Shown here: in pieces, positions 45,977-53,097 of the stretch
How the letters are laid out: every line of letters begins with the position of its first letter
Position numbering within the stretch: the stretch's first letter is position 1
Assembly (NCBI GenBank): GCA_963784995.1
Contig: CAWATZ010000011.1
Span: 124,001 to 188,000, forward strand
DNA: 64,000 nt
Source: CAWATZ01 sp963784995
GTDB lineage: Bacteria > Planctomycetota > Planctomycetia > Gemmatales > Gemmataceae
Direction of reading: 5' to 3'
Made by a program: the position numbers and the translations under genes
Notes under the pieces: generated by a model
What the model saw: only the letters and a program-made list of their open reading frames with translations
Databases searched by the model: none
What the model was told of the DNA's origin: nothing

Positions 45977-47719
45977 ATGAATGCTATCATTCACAAGGGA
46001 AGATTGGTGGGACAGGAACGATCACGCCAGGCCTTAACCCGCCTGGTGAAGGAGCGAGCGGTGACAGCACAGCAAACGACCGCAGGAACCCAGACTGCGC
46101 CCGAGCGGGGTCCGGGCTTCTTGCCGGCACTGGCCCGAGCGGTGCGCGACCAGGCCCGGCGAGCGCTGAGCCGAGAGGTCCCTTTTACCCAGGTGCTGGA
46201 CGAGATTGCCGGGGGCGTCTGGGAGCAGCTGGCCGGCCTGGCGGACGAGGAAACCCTGCGCGGCTGGCTTCAGGCGGCGGCGGGGGTTTCGACGGCCGAC
46301 CTGCGCCGGGAGGCCGAGCGCACGGCGGCGGCCGTGGCCAGCGACCTGCCGGCGATCCTGCGCACCCAGCTGGCCGTTTACCTGGCGCAGACGTCGGCGA
46401 CGGTCCGGCAAGCGCTGCGCCGTCCCTCCGACCCGCTCGGCCAGCGCGTCCCGCCCGATCTGCTCCTGCAAAGGCCCGATGATCTGCTGCCGATGCTGCC
46501 GCCACGACCCGCCCTGTATCGGCCGGGGGACCGGCCCGATGGTCTGGAGCAGTGGCGGCTGGAGGAACTGCTGGCCCTCAACGAGGTCAGCGAGGTCTGG
46601 CGGGCCCGGCCGGCCCGCGGCGACGGCGGGCCGGTGGTCCTCAAGTTCTGGCCGGAGAAGCTGGCACGCCAGGAGCTTTTCTACCGCGACACGACCAATC
46701 TGCTCGACCTGCTCCAGGACCAGCCCCTGCCCGGCATCGCGGCCCTGCGGCAGGTTTATCCCGATCGCGATCCGGTCTGTCTGGAATACGAACACGTGGA
46801 CGGGGCCTGCGTGGCGGGCCTGGTCCACAAGTGGGCCCGTTCGCACTCGGCCGACCACGTCGAGCAGTCCGCCCGGCTGCTGCTGGGATTGGCCCAGGTC
46901 GTGGCCCAGGCCCATGACCGGGACGAGCCGCTGGTTCACGGCAACCTCAAGCTGGCCCATCTGCTGCTCTACCCGGTGCCGAACGGTCCGCTGATGCTGC
47001 GCGTGACGGACTACGGCCTGGGTCGGGTCGCGATGCAGCGCGAAGTGCAGGCAGCGGCCAACCTGCCGCCCGGCCTGGCCCGGCTGCTGGGCTGGCGTGG
47101 GGCGCGGGGGACGTTGTGTGCTTCGCCGCAGGTGCTGGCGGGGGCGCTTCCCGGACCGGCCGATGACGTCTGGTCGCTCGGGGCCATCGCTTACCAGATG
47201 CTGCTCGCCGACCCGTCGGCCGAGGTCGATTGCGGCTTCTGCGACCGCCTGGCCGAGCTGCGGGTGCCGAGGCCGCTGCTGCGGGTGATCGGAGCGTGTT
47301 TGAGAGAGCAGCCGCAGCGGCGGCCCACTGCCCAGGCCGTGGTTGAAGCGCTGGAGCAGGTGCTGACTCCGAGAATCGTGGCGGTCCTGCCCGCGGACAC
47401 GGCGGAACACGGAGCGCGGAATTCGCCAGCGGAGCGCATCCGCCGACTGCACGAGCGTGCCAGCCAGCTGGCCCAGAAAGCCGATTACACCGGGGCGGCC
47501 GACATCCTGGAGGCGGTGCCGGAACGGCTTCGTAATGCAGGGCTGTACGAGAGGCTGTGCGGCAAACGCGACCGGGCGCAGCAGCTGGACCGCGAGATCA
47601 TCGCGGCGTTACGAGCGGGCAATCACCAGGGACTGCGAGACCGGGTCGAGGAACTGCTGCGGCTCAAGCCGATGCGCACGGAGCTGCGGGAATTGCTCAA
47701 CGAATTGCCGGGGGAGTGA
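45977..47719 (+). CDS. Degenerate protein kinase (probable pseudokinase)
   Basis: This 580-residue protein has an N-terminal helical region (about 180 residues) followed by a kinase-like fold. VVLKFW (near residue 221) provides the ATP-lysine position. The catalytic loop reads HGNLKLAHLLL (near 320), where the HRD Asp is replaced by Asn. The metal-binding motif is DYGLG, and an APE-like CASPQVLAG segment is followed by DDVWSLGAIAYQML. The missing catalytic Asp suggests little or no phosphotransfer, so a scaffolding or sensing role is likelier. A C-terminal helical region follows. The gene is divergent from the replication initiator, and its stop starts a perfect palindrome. Confidence 0.78.
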   Translation: MNAIIHKGRLVGQERSRQALTRLVKERAVTAQQTTAGTQTAPERGPGFLPALARAVRDQARRALSREVPFTQVLDEIAGGVWEQLAGLADEETLRGWLQAAAGVSTADLRREAERTAAAVASDLPAILRTQLAVYLAQTSATVRQALRRPSDPLGQRVPPDLLLQRPDDLLPMLPPRPALYRPGDRPDGLEQWRLEELLALNEVSEVWRARPARGDGGPVVLKFWPEKLARQELFYRDTTNLLDLLQDQPLPGIAALRQVYPDRDPVCLEYEHVDGACVAGLVHKWARSHSADHVEQSARLLLGLAQVVAQAHDRDEPLVHGNLKLAHLLLYPVPNGPLMLRVTDYGLGRVAMQREVQAAANLPPGLARLLGWRGARGTLCASPQVLAGALPGPADDVWSLGAIAYQMLLADPSAEVDCGFCDRLAELRVPRPLLRVIGACLREQPQRRPTAQAVVEALEQVLTPRIVAVLPADTAEHGARNSPAERIRRLHERASQLAQKADYTGAADILEAVPERLRNAGLYERLCGKRDRAQQLDREIIAALRAGNHQGLRDRVEELLRLKPMRTELRELLNELPGE

Positions 47720-47795
47720 GGCGAGCCGGGAGCGTCAGCTCCCGGATTCTTGCGATTCGTCGGAGAATCCGGGAGCTGACGCTCCCGGCTCGCCT
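47719..47795. repeat. Perfect 32-bp nested inverted repeat at the pseudokinase stop
   Basis: Arms 47719-47750 and 47764-47795 match exactly. The first base is the final A of the TGA stop. Each arm contains a CCGGGAGC/GCTCCCGG hairpin. It sits between two convergent genes. Confidence 0.96.
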
Positions 47796-47810
47796 GTTGT
47801 CTTCGATCCC

Positions 47811-48554
47811 TCACTTCGCCGCCTTCTCCTTCCGCCGCTTCTCCTTTTCCAGCCGGGCGGCGTTCTGCGGCGAGGTCAGATAGATCATGTTGTCGAGCTG
47901 CACCGGCTTCAAATCAGCCATGTCCGCCAGCACGCGGATCGCGGAGTCCACCGGCACCCTCAGGAACGTGGCCGAGACCACCGCCTTGGTCTTGTCGCCG
48001 GCCCTCGGATCAAGCACCAGGGTCGTGCTCGCTTGCTCCGATAGTTGCTGGAGCGCGTCTCCCAGCGTCTGATTGTTGAATTGCACGTAGACCAGCGGAG
48101 GAATCGGCTCGTCCGGTTTCCGGCCCAGTTCTTTGCGCAGGGCGGCCTTGGTGGTGATTTCGATTTCTCCACGGCGGATGAGGAAAGTTGCTCCGGATTG
48201 TGCCGGCACTCGGGCCAGGACCATCTTCAGCACCGTGTTCAGGTTGGTATTGAACTTGGTCGGGACCGGATTGGGCTGGGCGATTTTTGTCTTCAGCGCG
48301 TCCTCGCACTTGTCGGCCTTGAATGCCTCCTCGTTGACCAGGATATTCACGTCATGGCGTTTCTGAAGCTGATCAACCACCTCCTCAAGGGTGGTTTGGG
48401 GATCTTCAAACCCAGCAAAATTGAAAGGTTGCCTCAGTTTCTCATCGATCTGGATCTCCGGCCGGGTTTCGGCCCGGAGCGGCGGGCCCAGCATCAGCCC
48501 GACGCCCAGCGACGACAGGAACAACAGGATGGCATAAGTCCGCGGTGTCTTCAT
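47811..48554 (-). CDS. STN-type periplasmic protein, copy 3 of 3
   Basis: This 247-residue protein has a signal peptide (start at MKTPRTYAILLFLSSLG). Two repeated halves follow: FAGFEDPQTTLEEVVDQLQK, and a second half with TLGDALQQLSEQASTTLVLD then VPVDSAIRVLADMADLKPVQ and LDNMIYLTSPQNA. The second half resembles the secretin/TonB short N-terminal (STN) fold. It ends Lys-rich (RRKEKAAK). It is the last of three paralogues transcribed together (33-base gap). The function is unknown, possibly periplasmic assembly linked to secretins. Confidence 0.78.
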   Translation of the reverse strand: MKTPRTYAILLFLSSLGVGLMLGPPLRAETRPEIQIDEKLRQPFNFAGFEDPQTTLEEVVDQLQKRHDVNILVNEEAFKADKCEDALKTKIAQPNPVPTKFNTNLNTVLKMVLARVPAQSGATFLIRRGEIEITTKAALRKELGRKPDEPIPPLVYVQFNNQTLGDALQQLSEQASTTLVLDPRAGDKTKAVVSATFLRVPVDSAIRVLADMADLKPVQLDNMIYLTSPQNAARLEKEKRRKEKAAK

Positions 48555-48587
48555 GGTCTGGATGCTCCTCGGGAAGAGAAACACAAC

Positions 48588-49490
48588 TCACATCCCCGCA
48601 GGCCCCTTGCCGGCAGCGGGTGCCGGGCCGCCGATGTTGCCCTGGTTCGGAACGGGGGCCGCGCCGGGGAAGGCACCGCCGAGCCCGCCGAGGCCGCCAA
48701 GGCCGAACGCATCGAGCTGCCGGCGGTTCTGTTCCGAGATGATCCGATCGGCGTTCTCCGGCGAGGTCACGTAGAGCGTGTTGTCGATCAGTACCGAGCG
48801 CAGATTGGCCATGTCGGCCAGCAGCCGCACGGCGGTGTCCAGCGGCACGTTCTTGAACGTGGCCGACACCGCCGTCTTGCTCTTCTCCCCCGCCCGGGCG
48901 TCGAGGACGATCGTGAAACCGGTCCGGTCGGCCAGGAACTTCAGCGCCTGCGCCAGTGGCTTCTCCTCCAGCGCGGCGTAGACCAGCGGCACGGTCGGAG
49001 TCGTAGCCACGTTGGGGTCGCCGGGGGCCGTTTCGCCCCGGCCGATCTCGCTGCTGTACGCGCTGGCCGTGGTGATCTCGATGCCATCGTCGCGGATGAG
49101 GTAGATGGCCCGCGAATTGGAGGGAATGCGATCCAGGAGCCGGCGCAGCACACGGGCCAGGGTGGTGTGCTTGCTCGGCGGGAACGGTTTGGGCTGGGCG
49201 ATCTCGAACTTATCGACGTCCCCGGCTTCCGCTTCGGCGAACGCCCGGGAGTTGACCTCGAAGGGGATGCCGGTCTGTTTGGTCAGCTGCTCGAGGGCCT
49301 CGGTCAGAGTTGTTTTCGGGTCGTCCCAGCCTGGGATCGCGAACTTCTCGTTGAGCTTGTCGGCGATCTCGACAGGGGTCAGGGCTTTCGGCTCGGGCTT
49401 GGCCTCCTCCTTGGGCACAGGGGCGCTGCCGAGCAGGACGCCGCCGAGCAGGACAAGGGCCAGGGCGGTGAGGATTCGAGGGTTCTTCAC
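48588..49490 (-). CDS. STN-type periplasmic protein, copy 2 of 3
   Basis: This 300-residue paralogue of the flanking genes has a signal sequence (MKNPRILTALALVLLGGVLL) and the same two-part core: PGWDDPKTTLTEALEQLTKQ, and LAQALKFLADRTGFTIVLDA with VPLDTAVRLLADMANLRSVL and IDNTLYVTSPENADR. It differs by a glycine/proline-rich C-terminal tail (GLGGLGGLGGAFPGAAPVP) that may be flexible or bind a partner. It lies 45 bases after copy 1. Confidence 0.78.
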   Translation of the reverse strand: MKNPRILTALALVLLGGVLLGSAPVPKEEAKPEPKALTPVEIADKLNEKFAIPGWDDPKTTLTEALEQLTKQTGIPFEVNSRAFAEAEAGDVDKFEIAQPKPFPPSKHTTLARVLRRLLDRIPSNSRAIYLIRDDGIEITTASAYSSEIGRGETAPGDPNVATTPTVPLVYAALEEKPLAQALKFLADRTGFTIVLDARAGEKSKTAVSATFKNVPLDTAVRLLADMANLRSVLIDNTLYVTSPENADRIISEQNRRQLDAFGLGGLGGLGGAFPGAAPVPNQGNIGGPAPAAGKGPAGM

Positions 49491-49535
49491 GGTTTCATGA
49501 CTCCATGGGAAGGGAGGATCGGGTTCGGGGACTGC

Positions 49536-50372
49536 TCACGGTTGAGGATCTGTGGGCTTGGACTTGAACCTGGCAGCCTTTTCCTCCTGGCGCTGGGCGT
49601 GCTCGCGCTCCAGCCGGATGGCTTTTTCCGGTGTGGTCACGAACAGGACGTTGTCGAGCTGGACCACGCGCAAATCGGCCATCTCCGCCAGCAGCCGGAC
49701 GGTCGCATCCAGGGGCAGGTTCTTGACGGTGCCGGTTACTGGACTCTTCCCTTTCTCGCTGGCCCGAGGATCGAGAATCACGCTGTAATTGGAATGGTCA
49801 TTGAGATACTTCAGCGCTGGCGCCAGGGTGAAGTTGTCGAACGAGGTGTAGATCAGCGGGAAATTCGGGAAGACGAAGAAGATGTCCTCTGGACCCTCCC
49901 CAGCGCCAACTTGCACTCGATTGACTTCCGCGGAGACGCAGCGGCCCGTGGTCACTTCCACCTCGTTGTCGCGAATGAGAAAGGTCGCTCCGGTCGGAGC
50001 CGGGACGCGAGACAGGACCATGCGCAGGACCTCGGCCAGGGTAACGTCAGACTTCGCCGGGATCGGATTGGATTGGGCCACATCCGTCTTCCCCACGTCC
50101 TGGACCTGATCGAATTTGAAGGCGGCCTCGTTGATCGAGATGTTGATCCCGTGACGTTCCTGGAGCTTGTCGAGCGCCTCTTGCAGGGTGGTCTTCGGAT
50201 CGTCGAAGCCAGCGAAGTCAAACCGCTTGTTCTCAAGCAGCTCGGCCACTTCCAGGCCGGTCAAGCGTTTCGGTTTCTTCTTCGGGGCGTCCGCCTTCAG
50301 CGGCAGCCAGGCGAGCAGCAGGCCGACGAGCAGGGCCAGGGCCAGCAGGGACTTGGTTCGCGAAATCTTCAT
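49536..50372 (-). CDS. STN-type periplasmic protein, copy 1 of 3
   Basis: This 278-residue protein is first of the three. It has a signal peptide (SLLALALLVGLLLAWLPLKA) and the core FAGFDDPKTTLQEALDKLQE, TLAPALKYLNDHSNYSVILD, LPLDATVRLLAEMADLRVVQ and LDNVLFVTTPEKAIRLE. The three proteins share the order of conserved blocks and differ mainly in linkers and tails, which indicates tandem duplication. The promoter is presumably in 50373-50557, shared with the divergent universal stress gene. Confidence 0.78.
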   Translation of the reverse strand: MKISRTKSLLALALLVGLLLAWLPLKADAPKKKPKRLTGLEVAELLENKRFDFAGFDDPKTTLQEALDKLQERHGINISINEAAFKFDQVQDVGKTDVAQSNPIPAKSDVTLAEVLRMVLSRVPAPTGATFLIRDNEVEVTTGRCVSAEVNRVQVGAGEGPEDIFFVFPNFPLIYTSFDNFTLAPALKYLNDHSNYSVILDPRASEKGKSPVTGTVKNLPLDATVRLLAEMADLRVVQLDNVLFVTTPEKAIRLEREHAQRQEEKAARFKSKPTDPQP

Positions 50373-50480
50373 TTGCCACGGCTCCTACAGAAAGGGTATC
50401 CTCTCGAATACAACACCGCCGGGACCGAAATGTTGGCCCCGATCCGGAATCTCTTCGGGAGCAGGGTTTGGCGCGGTCTA

Positions 50481-50495
50481 TCCGGAATGATACCA
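50481..50495 (+). promoter_or_regulatory. 15-base motif shared with 37944-37958, possible promoter
   Basis: TCCGGAATGATACCA is repeated here 63 bases before the universal stress gene start. See the entry at 37944 for the comparison. Confidence 0.3.
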
Positions 50496-50557
50496 TCATC
50501 AGTAGAGGGAAACGAGGGTATTCGTTTCCAGGGTGGCACGGCCCAGGAGGCTCAGTC

Positions 50558-51022
50558 ATGATCCGCATTCGGAAGATCCTGTATCCGACCGACTTCTCCT
50601 CGTACTCCAACCAGGCGTACTTCCACGCCGTCACCCTTGCTCAGAACCACGGGGCCACTCTGACCGTGCTCTTCGTCTACAACAACGACGTGCCCACGCC
50701 GCACCACGTGTCCCGGGCCGAGGCCCGCGATTACTGGCGGCGGCAGCTGGAGCAGATCCGGCCGATCGACGCGACCATCCGGGTCGAGCACGTGCTCCTG
50801 GAAGGCGATCCGGCCCGGGAGATCGTCGGCTACAGCCGGGACCACGCCATCGACCTGATCGTCATGGGCACGCACGGCCGAACCGGCCTGGAGCGGATGC
50901 TGATGGGCAGCGTGGCCGAGAAGGTGCTGCGCGGGGCGTCCTGCTCCGTGCTGGTGGTCAAGATGCAGGGGGACCGCAAGGCGGTCGTTCCCGACGTGGA
51001 AGTGGCCGTCAGCCCGGCGTGA
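50558..51022 (+). CDS. Universal stress protein (UspA family)
   Basis: This 154-residue protein starts MIRIRKILYPTDFSSYSNQA after CCCAGGAGG. It carries the nucleotide-binding signature GTHGRTGLERMLMGSVAEKV (G-2x-G-9x-G-S/T), so it is of the ATP-binding type. UspA proteins are cytoplasmic and help survival under stress or starvation. It is divergent from the STN operon. A 46-bp inverted repeat follows the gene. Confidence 0.93.
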   Translation: MIRIRKILYPTDFSSYSNQAYFHAVTLAQNHGATLTVLFVYNNDVPTPHHVSRAEARDYWRRQLEQIRPIDATIRVEHVLLEGDPAREIVGYSRDHAIDLIVMGTHGRTGLERMLMGSVAEKVLRGASCSVLVVKMQGDRKAVVPDVEVAVSPA

Positions 51023-51040
51023 AGAGAGGGCGATGAGAAG

Positions 51041-51168
51041 GACCCCTGCCGGCTTGCCCGGCAGGTGAAGCAGGTCGCTGGCTAGAAGGGGAAAGAAAAA
51101 CGAAAAGGTTTTTCCGCCCCGCTCTAGCCGGCGACCTGCTTCACCTGCCGGGCAAGCCGGCAGGGGTC
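51041..51168. repeat. 46-bp nested inverted repeat
   Basis: Arms 51041-51086 and 51123-51168 pair with one mismatch around a 36-base loop rich in A and T runs. Each arm has a CTGCCGG/CCGGCAG hairpin. It separates the convergent universal stress gene and the sigma-factor partner gene. Confidence 0.95.
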
Positions 51169-51176
51169 GTGCCGTT

Positions 51177-52135
51177 CTACGGCGTCCCCGGCCCCATCTC
51201 GCCGGCCCCCAGCGGGGCATCGTCGCGCCCCAGGCCCGCCTCGATCCTGCCATTGCAGTTGTGGTAGATGTCGTGCCCGCCGCAGCCGGCCACGGGCGAT
51301 TCGCACCACTTGACGTGGCCGCCGACGTACAGGACGTTTTGCCCCTTATAGCCGTGATTGGGACTGTTGCTGCCGCTGGCCAGCAGCGGCTGATGGTCGG
51401 CCAGGATGGGCAGGTCGCAGTCGGCGGTCGAGAGTCCGTGCAGCGTGCCGTTCCGCGGTAGCCCAGGCAATAGGCATAGTTGCCGGCCAGCTGGCGGGCC
51501 CGCTGCCGGAACAGGGCCGGCTCGGGCTTGAGCCGGGCGCTTTCGACTTCCTCGATCGAGGGCGGCGGCCCGGAGCGGAACCCGGTCGGATCGCAGGCCA
51601 GATGCCGGTCGTTGGCCAGCGCGCCGGCCTCGTGCAGGATGGGCACGAACGAGGCCGCATAGCTTCTGGGCCCCGTCTCGCTCACCTGGGGCAGCCGGCC
51701 ATTGTTGTTGTCGGCATACATCTGCAGGGCGTCCCCGTAGATGTGCAGGTTGGCCTCACAGGCTTTTCGGCCATAGAGGTGCCACTGCCGGGCCACCCAG
51801 GGAAAGGCCAGGCCGCCCACGAGGACCAGCAGCAGGGCCGCGGCCACCAGGTCGGCCCGACGCGGACCGCGCCACGCCGGGGCGGGCCGGCGCGACGGGG
51901 GCGGGGCCTTGGGGAGCGGCCGGGCCCGCTCCTCGGCCACGCGGCCCAGTGTTCGCACCACCAGGCCGGCCGGCGGCGGCGGTGCTTCGGAGTCCAGGCC
52001 CAGCGGAGTCAGGGCCCGGCGCAGCGTTTCCAGACGGGCCCGGGACTCGGGCTGGCTGCGCAGGTCCGCCTCCACTTGCCGGCGGTCCGGCTCCTCCAGG
52101 GCGTCGAGCAGATAGCCGATCAGGTTCTCGTCCAT
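51177..52135 (-). CDS. Membrane partner of the ECF sigma factor with DUF1559-like C terminus, frameshifted near 51462
   Basis: The N terminus (MDENLIGYLLDALEEPDRRQ with VEADLRSQPESRARLETL) resembles the cytoplasmic part of anti-sigma factors but lacks a Cys zinc motif. A single membrane helix (VAAALLLVLVGGLAFPWVA) follows at about residue 95. The outer part (ACEANLHIYGDALQMYADNN; NVLYVGGHVKWCESP) looks like a DUF1559/pilin-type domain. The frame shifts after YAYCLG and resumes as LPRNGTLHGLSTADCDLPIL. About 318 residues when rejoined. The start lies 4 bases from the sigma gene stop, so they form one operon, which supports a sigma-regulating role. Confidence 0.78.
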
Positions 52136-52139
52136 CTTG

Positions 52140-52763
52140 TCAGTCTTCGTGCAAGGAGGGCGACTGGCTCCACGCGCGCTGCAACTTCAGCAGGGCGGCG
52201 TGCAGTCGGGATTTTACCGTCCCCACGGGGATCTCCAGGATCTCGGCAATCTCGCGGTACTTCAGCCCCTGGTAGTAGGCCAGCACCAGCACTTGCCGAT
52301 ACGGCTCGGGCAGCTGCTCGACGCTTTGCCGGACCTTGTCGCGCTGTTCCTGCTCGGACAGCTGATCGAACGGTCCCGGTTCCGGGCTCTCGAGCAACCG
52401 CACCAATCCATTGACGTCTCCCTGTCCGGAAGATTCCTCGCGGACCATTTCCAGGCTGACGGCCTGGTGTCGGCCATTGCGGCGCAGGGCATCAATGGCC
52501 TGGTGGGTGGCGATGGTGTACAACCAGGGACGAACCGGTCGGCCCGGCTCGTACTGGCTGCTCTTGAGGTACAGCTGCAAGAACGTGTTCTGGAACACGT
52601 CCTCCGCCAGGGCGCTGTTGCCCAGGTAGCGGTGCAGATAGCCGTACAGCTCGCGCTCGTAGCGGCGCAGCAGCGCCCCAAATGCTTCGGTTTCCCCGCG
52701 GCGGAAACGCAGGAGCAAATCCTCGTCCGAGCAGCTGGTCAGCGGTGCTGTTTCCACGAGCAT
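52140..52763 (-). CDS. ECF-type RNA polymerase sigma factor
   Basis: The start is set at MLVETAPLTSCSDEDLLLRF, as the longer frame upstream is non-coding. The 207-residue protein has sigma region 2 (YGYLHRYLGNSALAEDVFQN with RPWLYTIATHQAIDALRR) and region 4 (QLPEPYRQVLVLAYYQGLKY with REIAEILEIPVGTVKSRLHA). This is the standard two-domain ECF sigma-70 factor that redirects RNA polymerase. It lies just upstream of its probable membrane-bound regulator. Confidence 0.94.
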   Translation of the reverse strand: MLVETAPLTSCSDEDLLLRFRRGETEAFGALLRRYERELYGYLHRYLGNSALAEDVFQNTFLQLYLKSSQYEPGRPVRPWLYTIATHQAIDALRRNGRHQAVSLEMVREESSGQGDVNGLVRLLESPEPGPFDQLSEQEQRDKVRQSVEQLPEPYRQVLVLAYYQGLKYREIAEILEIPVGTVKSRLHAALLKLQRAWSQSPSLHED

Positions 52764-52807
52764 TCTGTGAGTGATACGCGGGTGCGGAGTGAGTGGTTCA
52801 CGTCGGA

Positions 52808-52936
52808 TCATTTGGCGGCAGCCGGTTTCTGCTCCGCCTCCTGCTGCCTGGCTTGCTTGGCCAGCACCCGGGCCATCAGCTTCTTGTGCCGCTTTTCCTT
52901 CTCCTTGCGCCGCTGGCCCGAACGATTGTAGCCCAT
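52808..52936 (-). CDS. Very small basic protein (42 aa)
   Basis: A short reading frame starts MGYNRSGQRRKEKEKRHKKL and ends EQKPAAAK, with AAGGAG seven to ten bases before the ATG. It is highly basic at the N terminus and Gln/Ala-rich at the end, like small nucleic-acid-binding or ribosome-associated peptides. It precedes the sigma gene by 44 bases on the same strand. The good ribosome binding site and codon use make it likely real. Confidence 0.62.
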   Translation of the reverse strand: MGYNRSGQRRKEKEKRHKKLMARVLAKQARQQEAEQKPAAAK

Positions 52937-52980
52937 GAGAGAAACTCCTTGAAAGAAGGTCTTGTTCGCCGCGCTGCCCC

Positions 52981-53075
52981 CGCATTGCCGAGCCGCGCAC
53001 GCAGCGCAGCGGAGTAAGCGGTTGTGCCGCAGGACCGCTTACTCCGCTGCGCTGCGTGCGCGGCTCGGCAATGCG
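52981..53075. repeat. Perfect 42-bp inverted repeat (same family as 61247-61335)
   Basis: Arms 52981-53022 and 53034-53075 are exact reverse complements. Thirty-six bases of each arm (core GAGCCGCGCACGCAGCGCAG) are identical to those of the element at 61247, 8 kb away, while the loops differ. It lies between the U32 peptidase stop and the small basic gene. Confidence 0.96.
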
Positions 53076-53097
53076 AGACGCGGCGCGTTGAAGGGAC

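Noticed and set aside
46034..47452. 472-codon frame antisense to the pseudokinase
   Set aside because: GC-driven shadow frame without start signal or protein features.
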